Source: Paragorgia papillata (lineage: Eukaryota; Cnidaria; Anthozoa; Scleralcyonacea; Coralliidae). Taken from it: a stretch of DNA of 64,000 nt. Positions within the stretch are counted from its first letter, which is position 1; the number at the start of each line of letters is the position of its first letter. The notes below the pieces were generated by a model. It saw only the letters and a list, made by a program, of their open reading frames with translations, made no database searches and was not told the DNA's origin. The position numbers and the translations under genes were made by a program. Below, in pieces: positions 1 through 12,300 of this stretch. The stretch is from contig JAWNZC010000108.1 of assembly GCA_035771165.1 (NCBI GenBank), forward strand, positions 124,001-188,000. The letters run 5' to 3'.

Positions 1-1
1 T

Positions 2-340
2 TATTTGTTTGGCTTAGAAAGTGTTTTATCTTCGGTGGTAACTAAGGCCAAACATGTGTTTTTCAAAATTTCTCAACGTTCGCAGCTGCAAGCCGAAGAA
101 AAGCTGATATTGAAGCTGCAACATTTGATCGCCATTATGCCAGAGTACAAGTACAAAAGAGTTGAAGTAAAAGAAAGAACGCTCGAAGGCATCCGCATTT
201 CAAGAAGCAAATACGCCTTACGGATTTTGTTTTTGAAGAACGATAGCGAAGTGTTTTGTATTTATTTCGAAGTGATTGTAAAAGAAAGCGAAACTAAACT
301 AGAAATCAGAGAAAGCATCAACTTGAAGGACAAGTATTAA
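2..340 (+). CDS. 3' end of an unrecognised protein-coding gene (partial)
   Basis: An open frame enters from the left edge and ends at TAA 338-340, giving about 112 C-terminal residues. No family was recognised. The peptide is rich in K, R and E, with a likely helix (QLQAEEKLILKLQHLIAIM) followed by beta-like alternation ending SINLKDKY. A pyrimidine-rich stretch ending in TTAG at 15-18 could be a splice acceptor, in which case the last exon begins at 19 in the same frame; the other reading is simply that the exon started before the window. A canonical AATAAA lies at 379-384, 39 bp after the stop, which supports a genuine gene end. Coding status is likely; function is unknown. Confidence 0.6.
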   Translation, partial: YLFGLESVLSSVVTKAKHVFFKISQRSQLQAEEKLILKLQHLIAIMPEYKYKRVEVKERTLEGIRISRSKYALRILFLKNDSEVFCIYFEVIVKESETKLEIRESINLKDKY

Positions 341-378
341 TAGCAAAATAATAATACATGTACAATTCCTTTTGTTCA

Positions 379-384
379 AATAAA
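379..384 (+). terminator. Poly(A) signal AATAAA of the leftmost gene
   Basis: AATAAA lies 39 bp downstream of the TAA at 338-340, a normal distance for a short 3' UTR. Confidence 0.5.
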
Positions 385-1644
385 CGTGTTCGCGTCGTTG
401 AATTGTTGCTAAAGGCTTTTCTAGTTTGTTATGGCGAACAGAAATAAACAATATAGACCTGTATTTGGAAAAAAAGCCGATCCGTTTCTCGTCAGACGTG
501 TCTTTAAGCTTTGGGTATGCGAAGTATTCGTTTAAATTGCTTTCAAGGTGTTTAATCTATGTGGAATTGAGACAAAAATAATGATGTATCGTTTTGTGGC
601 TTTCTTCTATATTATAAAAACTTGAAAGCAGTAGTGCAGGTACCTTTAGCGATACCAGAACGAATTTACTTGTACAATACCAGGTTTTATTATTATTGTA
701 AATTAATATCTATGTGCCAGCCTGTGGTCATGCCTAATGGAAATATTTTCTATTAGAATTGTCTTGCAAAGTAATTTTATGTTGTTGTCTTATGTAAATG
801 GGAAATCTGCTTTAATTTGACTGAATGTATTAGCTATAATGCAATATGAGTTTCTGCTGTAAAACTATGTTTTTCCTGATGCTTTCTGTGGTATTATCAT
901 GGTAGTATGTAGTGCTTGTGGCAATATAGAAGAAAAGCAAAGCATATGTTTTTTTATTTTCAATAAGCTGTAGTTTTAATATAAGATGTTTAAATTAGTT
1001 GAACTTATCTCATTTCGACTGCTGCTGCTTCTAAAACTGTAAACCTTGTGTGTGATTGGTTAGAGAGTTGTTTGTTCCCAGGGGACACTTAATATTGTAA
1101 TACAGGAATGAGATTGCGATTATCCTTCCTACATTAACATATGGCATATTTCATCTGTTCCAAGACGCATTATAGGAAGTCTTTTAAATCTTTTTTGTCT
1201 ATGGCATCCTTGTCAGTGTGATTGCATAGTTCTTGCAATTATTAATTGAATCTTGTGATTTCAGGCTGTTTTAACACTTTATTTAAAAAATATGTATATT
1301 TTAATTTAAAAGAAATAAGAGATTTTGTTGTTCTAACCATTCATTTATTAATACAAGGTTGCAGGTTCGATTCCTGTCGAGCTTAAAAATCATTTCTGAG
1401 CTTGAATGTCTAATAAATGTCTGTTACATTACACCAAGCTTGCAAATGTACCCCATGTATGTACTATATGATGTACTAGTATATTTTGTTAGGTTATTGC
1501 ACACAGCAACGATATTTGTTCTGCATCTTTGATTGTGTATTTAATTAATTTCGTGGAAGAGACAAATGATTTATGCTATAAAGGAATTGTATGAAAAAAC
1601 AATTTTCTGTGACAAAACAAAACTGATCATATGTTATCTTTGCC

Positions 1645-3128
1645 TTAACTCTTTCCTGTCTGAATTGATCTTTAGTATTTTATTCTGACTAATACCAGAC
1701 AATTATATTCACCTCTGGGAAAGCCCTCAGACAGGAATGAGTTATAAACTATCTCTCTAACTCTTTCCTGTCTGAATTGGTCTTTAGTATTTTATTCTGG
1801 TGATTTTATTCACCTCTGGGGAAGCCCTCGGACAGGAATGAGTTAACCTTTTAAGGGATCTTTCCTTGATGAGTAAAATAAAATAATAAAAGAGCCCAAA
1901 TTGGACTATTAGGGAAATTCAAAAGAAAGGCTTTTTAAAATCTTTCAGCATATATTATTCCCTAAGTAAAGAAGAAAGCAAACTTTGAATATCAATATAT
2001 TGTAAATTTAAGATTCAAGTTTTGATTAACAACACAGCAATAAATCATATTTTGACTTTATTTTAAATTCATCTAACCTATTGATTTATCTTAGTTTAAA
2101 TCTTGTTGGGTTTTTATGAGTTTTAAGGTGAAAGGTTGATTGCTAAATATAGCTCCAGCAGTCAAGGTGTGAAATGAAAGAAGTTATTTTTAATCCCTCT
2201 AGATGTCATTCTGCTATATATTTAGGATTAACATACCAGCTCATACAAGCTATTAACTGAGAGTTGTTTTTTTACATAATGCACTACATAATTTGAATGT
2301 CTCTAACTGTATATATTTACAGTACTTGAGACTTTCCCCAGCTAAAAAATTGTTTTTTAACAAAGCATGGATCATAAAACTGATTTTTTTAATCCCTGAG
2401 ACTATAGTTTTTTCTCAACTAAAGTTCCCTGGCAGTGGCCAGAATGAAAGCATTCTTTTATACAAGAAGAAGAAGAAGAAGAATTTATTGTGCCAATAAA
2501 GAGTTATAATAGAACAATTTTATAAAAAACGTTATAATAGAACAATTTTATACAGTGAAAGGATTTGTAGTAAGATTGTCTATTTCAATTAATATCTTAA
2601 ACTGAAATTATGTTTTTTTAATTTTAATGTTTCTCATTTACATTTTGATAAAAGACTATATGTTTATGAAACATTAAATGTTATCTTGTATATCTTAGGT
2701 TTGTAATATTAAAGTGCAGTTAAATGTTATTGATTCTTGATGTTTGTGAATTTATTTATGATGTGTGAGAGACCTCGATAGTTACCATTCATTCAGTTCA
2801 CTTGAGCTGTGAGGTAATTAAAAAAGCAGAGTATTAACTCTTTCCTGTCTGAATTGGTCTTTAGTATTTTATTCTGGCTATTAATGCCAGATGATTTCAT
2901 TCACCTCTGGGGATCCCATTCCTCGAGGAATGAGTTATAAACTATTTCTGACTCTTTCCTGTCCAAGTTGGTCATTGGTATTTTATTCTGGCTAATGCCT
3001 CTGGGGAGGAATGAGTTATAAACTATCTAGGACTCTTTCCTGTCCAAATTGGTCTTTGCTATTTTATTCTGGCTAATGCCAGATGATTTGAATCGCCTCT
3101 GGGGAAGCCCTTGGACAGGAATGAGTTA
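1645..3128. mobile_element. Cluster of five TTAA-flanked MITE copies
   Basis: Copies lie at about 1645-1747, 1758-1846, 2834-2938, 2949-3018 and 3031-3128. The fullest run from TTAACTCTTTCCTGTC to GACAGGAATGAGTTAA, a 16-bp terminal inverted repeat with one mismatch. The centre contains GGCTAATGCCAGA, the complement of the TCTGGCGTTAGCCAGA hairpin seen elsewhere in the window. The TTAA ends suggest a piggyBac-type target site; that assignment is inference. The copy near 2949-3018 is internally deleted. Confidence 0.75.
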
Positions 3129-3472
3129 AAAGTAGTCTTATTAACTAAGAATGTAAGAAAAATGTGTTGTTTAAAGATGTACTTCTAGCATGTCTGAATA
3201 AGTTTTGTTTTATTTTCAAGAGTACTGTAAGCTCCGTAAGGTTTGCTGGTGTGTGAACGAGCAGGACCATAAATAATTATAATCACTTGTCTGACTGTGG
3301 TCAATTACATGACCAAAGCTTATAATTATAGTCAAAATATTTTCAAATACATTCTTATTGAAATAATACTCGAGTCATATGGGGGTCCTGATTGAATTTA
3401 TTGCATTTCTTGTTTTTGGTTTTACAAACTTGAAAACTTTCTGCCATTCATTGATTGTAGCTAGAACACGTG

Positions 3473-3499
3473 TTGAAATTGACACTTTGCACGTGTTCT
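3473..3499. promoter_or_regulatory. Inverted pair of CACGTG E-boxes upstream of the KMT2E-like gene
   Basis: AGAACACGTG (3473-3482) and CACGTGTTCT (3490-3499) form a 10-bp inverted repeat about 110 bp before the ATG at 3607. Each arm contains the bHLH core CACGTG. The position suits a promoter element, but no function is shown. Confidence 0.4.
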
Positions 3500-3606
3500 A
3501 TTGTACCTTTAGGCAAATCCGTTGGAACTCCTTGCAATGAATATATTGGTTGTGGTTGGTTTATCAACCATACAAATAAAGAATTTGAAGTGTATCGTTG
3601 AGAACA

Positions 3607-6600
3607 ATGAATGGTGATGTTTTATTTGAGAATACGGAGAATTGTCTGACTATGGCTGCTGGATCAGAGTAAGTTGTTTCAATTGTGTTTTTATTTAAAA
3701 AAGTATTCATATTATAATTTGAATTGATAAATGAAGTTAAAAAAACATACTGACAAGAATAATTAAGTAGTCATGGCTAGACAGTAGACATCTTTCTATC
3801 TTCAAAACAAAGGAATACCTATTATTATAGAGTTGTCTTCCTGTACCAAATTTAAATATGTGTTAAAAACTTTTTATCCTTAATCTCCAAGGAAGGATAT
3901 AGAGTTTTCAATTTGCTATCTGTTTAATAGAAATTAATGTGTCTTGGTAATAAGTAATAATTATGTAATCATGGAAACATATGTAATACTCTGGTTGTGC
4001 TCATCAACAGTGGTGTATTTTTTTCTACCAACAATGCTGCAGCAAGTTGTTAGAACAACTGTACCAGGCTTGTTGATTACAAGTCTTACTACAAACTTGC
4101 AAACAACTTGTTACAGGATTGTGTATAATTATGTGTGTGTGTTATTTTTTCTCCGCAGTCCGCAGCCAGTTGAATCCTCTGTTGTACCTGACCACAGTAA
4201 ACCTGGTCTTATTCCTTCCAACTCTCTAACCAGAATTGCTGGAGTCAGGAACCTCATTCCCTACTCGGTAAAGCCAAACATTTATTTGATGTTTTATCAT
4301 TTTGAAAGTGACAGTATTTGGGAGTGAATTTTAAGACTTTGTTTGTCATTGTAATTCTAGGATCACAATTATGGAAAGCCATTGACACCACCAGACTCTT
4401 GTAGTCCTGAGCACCCTGAGGAAGCTGACACTGGGAATGAAGAAGAAGGATTTACCAGGTGTATTTGGTAAGCACACACAGTGCATGATGTCTTCTTGTC
4501 AGGGGGGTGTGGGTGTGTGTGTGGGGGGTTAAGCTGGTGACCATAAAGGGAGGAGATTAAATAAGTGTTCTCAGATGTTAATTTTTTTGCAGTGGATATA
4601 AACATGATGATGGTTACATGATTTGTTGTGATAAGTGCAGGTACTGATTTGATTTCATAATTTCATTATTTTCATAATATTGTTATCTAGACTTCTAATG
4701 TACTTGTAAGACAGATGTCAGACATTGAACTTATAAGTCATGAGCCTAGTGTAATTCAGGACTATAGTACTGTACTTAACCTATTCATGTAGATAGGATG
4801 TCTGATGGTATGGTGTGGTATGTTGAGGGTTCTCTCTTCAAGTAAAATTATTTGGTGTTGGAGTAAAACAATAAAGTGGCCTTATTTATAGCCAGCTCAG
4901 GCAGGAATGACCTAAATGGGGGGGAAATCCACTCTTTGTTAATTCAGACATTGAATTTAATGTAATTTCTGCCAAACCTAATAAATAACTTTTTAGTGTA
5001 TATCAGATAAAGATTGACTATTATAAAATATATTATAATGTAATATAATGCATTATGTTTGACTCATAAAAAGATGGAGGTTTGAATTAACTTCACTCCA
5101 AAGCCTTAATTCTGGCTAATGTAGTCTAGAAGTACAGCTGAATCAATCCTAATGCAATCTGTCAAACGTTTTATATTCAAACACTAAACCTCTTGTAAAC
5201 TTAATCCACAGTAATAGGTTTGGCTCATGAGAAGTTTGGTGTATTTGAACTGGGTGTAAGTGAAGTGACATTTGTGACTGATGTATATAATGTGGTAACT
5301 TGTAATGCTTTACAGTGCATGGCAACATGTGGAATGTGTGGGAATCAAGAGTAACTCAGTGCCTGAAACTTATCTTTGTGATGAATGTGATCCAAGACCT
5401 TTGGATAAAGAAAGAGCAAAACAAATACAAACAAAGAAGATTGAGGATCCAACAGGTAGATGTTTCATTACACTTGAAATACAAAACACACAGTCCTAAC
5501 TACAAGTTGTTGCTTGATCATTGGTTTGAAGTACACTTTGTGAGAAGACACATGCGTAGACAATTTAACTCTATTCACTATTAAAATAACGTAATTAAAT
5601 ATGAATGTCTTGAATGTAGATGAGGAAGAAGAAGAAGATGGTGATGTTAGTGATCATGATAGTGATAATAATGGATTAAGAATTACTTTGCCAAACCCAG
5701 CTTCCATCAAGGAAAATATTTTAACAAAGGGCAAGAGAAAGAAAAGAGATTCAACAAGAAAGCTTGGGCAGAAAGAAATTAAGCATAATAAAAGAAAGGT
5801 AAATGTATGCCATACCTCCAGATCATAGTCCAGAACTGTACAGTTATCCTGTGCACATATGCATCCAGTTGACACACTCCTTCATAGTACAGCAGATTGA
5901 TTGTTCAGAGTATCTAAGTCTGTATTAATGCTTGTTTCATTATCTTACAGCGAAGGAAAAGAAAACATATTTCTTCAGAAGCTATTCCAGGTAAGCATTT
6001 TTATTTATTAGTATTTAATTTTGTACTTTATGTTTGAAGTCAGAGGTACATGTATATTGACAATTTAATCCTGTGTCCTTTCTGGTCTAAATGTTAATAA
6101 ATAATTTATAATAAAGTTAGTCTGACTTGACACACATACCATTAAATACTAGGAGTCAGGTGGCAGATACAATAAATCAAATGATCTGTCATCTATTTTA
6201 GTTGATGAAGATACAAATGGGCCGTGGAGTCTCTCACCATTCCCAGGGTAAGCAGTCTGCATCATTTAAAATACTTTGGCTTTCAGGTCATTGACTGGTG
6301 CTTGTGTTTTAATCTGTACTCCAAAGTGACAGTAGTTTATTTTCTGCTTGCAGTTTGAGTCCTGAAAAGTACCAAGAAGCTCATAAGACTGTTTATATTG
6401 GAGATTTAGACCAGCAGGCTTTCTCACTAGCTGAGCCGGTAGGTACATACACATTGTTTTTTACAAGATATTTTCAACACTAGCATTTTCCACGTTGACA
6501 TCAATGACATGTAAAATGATCAGGCATATACATTTTTATTCAACTGGTGTTAAACCACTACAGTACAGTAGTTTTTTTAATAGAGCACTTTTCCCCTCAC

Positions 6601-9179
6601 ATATATTCAGATTTTACTTACTACAGTACATTTATATTTTCAGTCTCAGATGAAGTCAGCAAGTTTTCTCAAACCTGAACAGTTATGTAAGGTTGTTGAA
6701 GTACAAAAGAATAAGAAGGTAAGGGATAAACCAATACAGTAGACATAGCGTGCAGTGATGGATTTGCAGGGGGGTGAACCCCCTGGCCCTTGGCCAAAGG
6801 GGGTGCCAATTATTCAATTAGTGCCGTGCTGCAGTGGGATGCGATGTGGATTTCATTGAAAATGTCAATCACATTTCTAATGTCTAGCTTCCTTGTGATA
6901 TCCCTAATAAAATCCATAATAAAACGTCCACTTTATCCCTAAATTTATTTGACACCTTCCAGGTTTGATAAAATGCGCTATTGAAAACACGATTTAAAAC
7001 TTTTAAATCTTTCTTCAAAGTACCGTCAGAATGCAGGAAATGCCATTTCAGAGGTCCAAATTTCAAAAAATTTCTGGGGGGGCATGCCCCTGGACCCCCC
7101 TAGGAATGGTTTGACTAAGGTTACAAAAATTATAGATCCGCCCCTGCACCACCCCCCCCTACCAGATCAAGCTGGATCCATCACTGATAGTGTGTCTCTG
7201 AATTGACTTGAAATAAGAATACTGTCATAAGCAATGCATGCACTCTTTTTATTTTTAACACATATTGTATTCCCAGGGAGTTGTGGTGACAGAAGATATC
7301 AATACAGAAATGTTTATTATTGAATGCAAAGGAAACTTGATGTTGGAATCAAAGTTTAAAGAAGAAAATCCAATGTTTCCAAAGTATGTTCATTCTTGAA
7401 TACCACTTCTCAGTTCTCAATAAAAAATATCTTATTAAATACAGCTGAGTGTTTTAAGAGTATAAGGTTCTTTAAAAGCATGATTTTATTTTCATCTGTT
7501 TTCAGGTGTCATCCCTTTATCCTTTATTACAACAAACTTGACCACCTTCGCTTGGTCATGAATTTTGGTAGCTATGGCAACGATGCTCGCTTTATAAGAA
7601 GATCCTGTTCACCAACGGCTGAGGTATAAGCTTAAACAATTTTGATGAAATTTAAAAAATGGCTGCCAGTGTTCATAAAGCCTGATGCAAACACAAGAGT
7701 GAGTTTGGAGAATAGTTTATGTGCAGGGCTTCAAAAAGAATCACCACACAGAAGGACTAAGGAATGATAAAGGATTAGCCCTTTGCATGACAACTTGGTG
7801 TAACACTTAAATATTTTAATTTCAGGTGCGTCACGTCGTAGTGGAAAGCCAAATCCGTCTGTTCATAGTATCTGTGACACCTTTAGCAAAAGGTTCGGAA
7901 GTGACAGTTGCCTTTGAATTTCCTTTTCATGAGTACAGACATCAACTGGAGTGCGCATGTGCACAAGAAAGCTGTACAGTTCAGAAACATAATGTAGCTA
8001 TTCAACGTGTGGAACCACCAAATGGCTATCGTAATAAAGATGAACATCATGGATTGTCGCTGATTGATAGTAGTCTGAGTAACCATGTAGGTTTTCATTT
8101 GGTAAGATTATACTTTTTGAGTTGACTGCGTACTGTAGGTATAGTGTTTTGGATAGAGCAAAGTGAAAAGGTGGGTTATAAACTGCAGAGAATTTTAGCA
8201 ACAAGTTCTGACGTTTTACATTTTACTTTGATGAAGGGCCCCAATCTCAGCAGTTTATCACCTCTCTACTTTGCTCTAGTGGAAATGACTCTTTAGATAA
8301 GTTCATGAAGTTCATTCTTTGATGCTAATTTTCGTGCGTGTTTAATTTTCTTGGCCATACCTTGTTCTAGATGGATAGTGATTCCGAAGGTGATAATAGT
8401 AATGAAGCGAAAGACAAGAGAAGTAGAAAGAAATTATCGCGAGAAGATAGAAAGCTTCAGCAATATTTACGACAAATTGAAAAAATGGAGAAGACAGAGA
8501 AGAAAAAACAACAGTCGAATGGTAGAGACGCAAGAACGGGCATCCTGACGCAACGGTAAGTTGGATTGTGTGGTCTTAATGGCAGGTTGATTGAAATTCT
8601 TCTGACATTTGGAGGGCATGGAAAAAGACAAACAAACTAAACTGACGTGATCTGACACGATTCAATTAATATTTCTGAACTTTCCGTTATTTCTACAGGA
8701 ACTTGGGAGATGATTTCAACTGTGATACGCCATCAAAACCAGGGAAAGGATTCAGGTTGGCACGCTAAAAAAATAAAAATACTATTCCGAGATCTAACGC
8801 AATTTAGAAATCTAGTGTGATTTTTAACGGATAGTATGTCGTTGCGTGGTTCTCATAAATTGTTGTTTTGTTTTATATTACTTTTCTTAACTCTGCATTT
8901 ATGGGTTTTCCAGCACTAGGAAACAAAGTCTTAGTCAAAGACACCAACGTAAAATCCAGGCTATTGTACGACGAACTCATCGACTGCCAAGCTGTTCATC
9001 TGAACCTCTCTCTCCAGAGGATAACTACAGTAGTGCAGCTTCAACGCCGACCACGCCTTCAGTCAACGTTGTGGAGGAACAGAACGACGTTCATCATCAT
9101 CACCATGAAGCTGCAGAGAAATCTTTTAAATTTCCGAAATTTAAGAAGGTTAGTTTAAATACGATGGCAACAACAACGC

Positions 9180-9223
<44 letters not shown>

Positions 9224-9224
9224 A

Positions 9225-9259
<35 letters not shown>

Positions 9260-9355
9260 ACACCAGCAGCAGCAACACCAGCAGCAGCAACACCAGCAGC
9301 AGCAACACCAGCAGCAGCAACACCAGCAGCAGCAACACCAGTAGCAACACCAGCT

Positions 9356-9387
<32 letters not shown>

Positions 9388-12300
9388 AGCAGCATCAACA
9401 ATAACAACGCCATCACGACAGTTACTATACGGGCTCAGTGGACGACCTAACATACATTTCTGCTTCAAACAGTGATTTTAGTTTAACGTTTATTAATCTC
9501 CTTAGGGTTCGTTGAATGACGTGAGTACATCAAATTGTGATCTTACACGAAGTAACAATGCATCTCCCGAAGCTGGTTATACCAGTCCTTCAAAATCTTC
9601 TTTCGAGGCACGATTAGTCGAAGTTGAAGTGAGTGAGCCTGCGACACTAGTGGACTGCGAGATAATTCCTGATCTTGAGCAAACACCAGTGAATGGATGT
9701 TCATCTCCAAGAACTGATCCCAACTGCTCACCAAGTCCTTGTCACTCCACTTATGGTAAGTGTTTTTAATAATGTGCTTTATTTGATTAAAACACTTCAA
9801 TTCTGATAGTAACTTAGTTTGCAGTCAAACCGGATATTCTCTTGCATGCTACTTTGCAAATTTCATTGTCAATTTGGCTTGAGCAACTCGCAAACGTCTC
9901 GTGAAGAAGATTCCTCAGTAGATTCCTTTAAAGGTTCGTCTTTCTTTTGAGTAAATATACAAATTTATGTTTCAAATATTACTGTTGGTAGAGGTAGATA
10001 GTATTTTCATCCATGCAAATGGTAGTTTTAATTAAGTAAAGAAATGTTCAATTTCGGAAATAAATATTCCCGAAACGTTTGCAAATTGCTCACGGCAACT
10101 TGTCAATCAACATTGCAATGTTGCGTGGAAATATTGTAGCTAGCTAGAGAACACCTGGTTTGACTCTAACATGTAGAATGATAATCCTTAGTCCGCCCCT
10201 TATACATTCTTTTTTTCTTTTCAGCTTCTCCAACTCGTTCAGAAAGCGTGGATTTTTCCGATGTAGCATTTCGTCATTGTTTAGCCTCCCCAACTGCGGG
10301 CTCTGTTGCTTCTTATCTTCTCAATCAAAAGACGCTCAAGTCAAGTTATTGTCACACGACACTTAAAAAGGTAGGAACTACGTAGTAGTTGTACCTTGCA
10401 CAAGTCAACAAACTTTTGAGCCTCATTGTTTCCAAACCTGCTGTGCGTTGATTCCTTTTGCATAAACCAGTTTAATCACATATTAAATACGCAATGTTTT
10501 GTTTTTCTTTCTTTTCTTAGCGTTGGCTGTTGAAATACACGAGTGAAAATACACCAGACAAGCGACCAAATGGATTAGTCTCTACGAACTCTATCAAACC
10601 AAATGCTATCATGAGGGCTTGTTCCCCGAGAACATTTCCCCTACCGTACAAACGACGAAAGCTCCTGGAGTATCGAAATACTGTAAATAATCGACCACTG
10701 TGTAGAACTAACGTAACGACTGTTTCACAAACAGTTGACAATGATACTGCACTGCAGGCATTGTCATCGGCAATATCTGGCAGTGTAACTTCTATATCGA
10801 GTGTATCTCCTACACTTTTAACACCAAGTCTCTGTAATGGTGTGATGTCTGTGACGAGCAGTGATGTCACAGATTCAATCTCTCAACATTGTTCCCCTAT
10901 TCCAAGAAATACCGCTGGATGCGACGAAACGGGCTCAGAACGTAGTAGTTTATCTAGTATAAGTTCGACTGAGGATATTAAATCAGACTTAACATTGACT
11001 GAGACAAGAATGGAAACTAACTCAAGTGTTACTGTGGATAGCAGTACAGGCTGTGGGATAAAACCGCTGTCCTGTAATGTACTGTCGTCGACACAAAGTG
11101 TTGAAGATACATCACTTGATGTGAGTACGAACGGTGTTGCAGCAGGTGATGAGGGGTCTTCAAGGGATACTATGGCACATGTGGGATCAACTATTGAATG
11201 CTCTGGTCATACTACTACCGCTGGCGGTAAGAAAAAGGTATGTGGACTCATTTTGACATTGAATAAGCCTTTTTAATTTAACCCATTGCTGCCTAGGATG
11301 TCTGAAGGTTCTCGTCTGGTGTTAGACAAAGTAAAACAATAAAATGGCTCGTTTTTGGCCAGCTCAGGCAAGAATGGGTTAATGGACGCCATATAATAAA
11401 CTTGTTTGTATAGACTTGATAATTTAATGGTTTGTTCTTAATAATGTTGTTGATAGTCTTGTTCTTAATCACCTTCTAGGTTTCATTATCGGAATATCTT
11501 AACCGCAAGAGAACGTCCACACCAGCAGGAAAAAAAGAGTCGTGTCCAGCCTCCTCGTCCGAGGTATCTTCACCCAGCCAGTCACGTGTTTTGGAGACAA
11601 CGAGTGTAGCATTAAGTGTAGATCCTGTATCGTCTGCAGTGAACTATCGATCATTGAATTGTAGTAGCGGTAGTACATCCAGTGCGTATGGAACCACACC
11701 TAGCCAGTCACGTGTCTCAGCGACAACGAGTGTAGCATTAAGTGTAGATCCTGTATCGTCTGCAGTGAACTATCGATCATTGAATTGTAGTAGCAGTAGT
11801 GCATCCAGTGCGTATGGAACCACACCTAGCCAGTCACGTGTCTCAGCGACAACGAGTGTAGCATTAAGTGTAGATCCTGTATCGTCTGCAGTGAACTATC
11901 GATCACTGAGCTGCAATGGTAGTACATCGAATACCTATGGAACCACATCTAGCCAGTCACGTGTATCGGCGACAACGAATGCAGCTTTAAGTACAGATGT
12001 TGTATCGTCTGCGGTCAGCTACAGATCATTGAATTGTATCAGTAATAGTACATCAACCACGTATGGAACCACGCTGTTGTCGTCGTCTGTTAGTAGTAGT
12101 ACTGGGGGAGTGCTTATAGAACCTGTGAGTCCTGATGAAGGTTATCGAGTTGATGATGACAGACCTCTTCTACACACAACTCAAGGTAACGTGCAATGCA
12201 AACTATATATAACCAGGTTTTCATTGGCCTTGAAATGCCTGAAAACTCTAAATTTTAAGAAGGAAATTCTCAGGCCCTGAAAAGTGTATGAAGTCCTGGA

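Larger units (their letters stand above)
341..3606. other. Intergenic region, AT-rich, with a MITE cluster
   Basis: No credible ORF was found. The left part is AT-rich 3' flank. A tRNA-type B-box fragment (GGTTCGATTCC) lies near 1365-1376. Five related TTAA-flanked MITE copies occupy 1645-3128. The right end (about 3400-3606) is the presumed promoter and 5' UTR of the KMT2E-like gene. Confidence 0.7.

Noticed and set aside
3944..4327. 127-aa ORF spanning a KMT2E-like intron and exon 2
   Set aside because: Only 4159-4267 is conserved in the family; the rest is intron read-through with a splice acceptor in between.
9100..9468. Poly-Leu and poly-Ala/Val ORFs on the - strand
   Set aside because: Complement of the CAG/CAA tract within the KMT2E-like gene; no start context or splice support.
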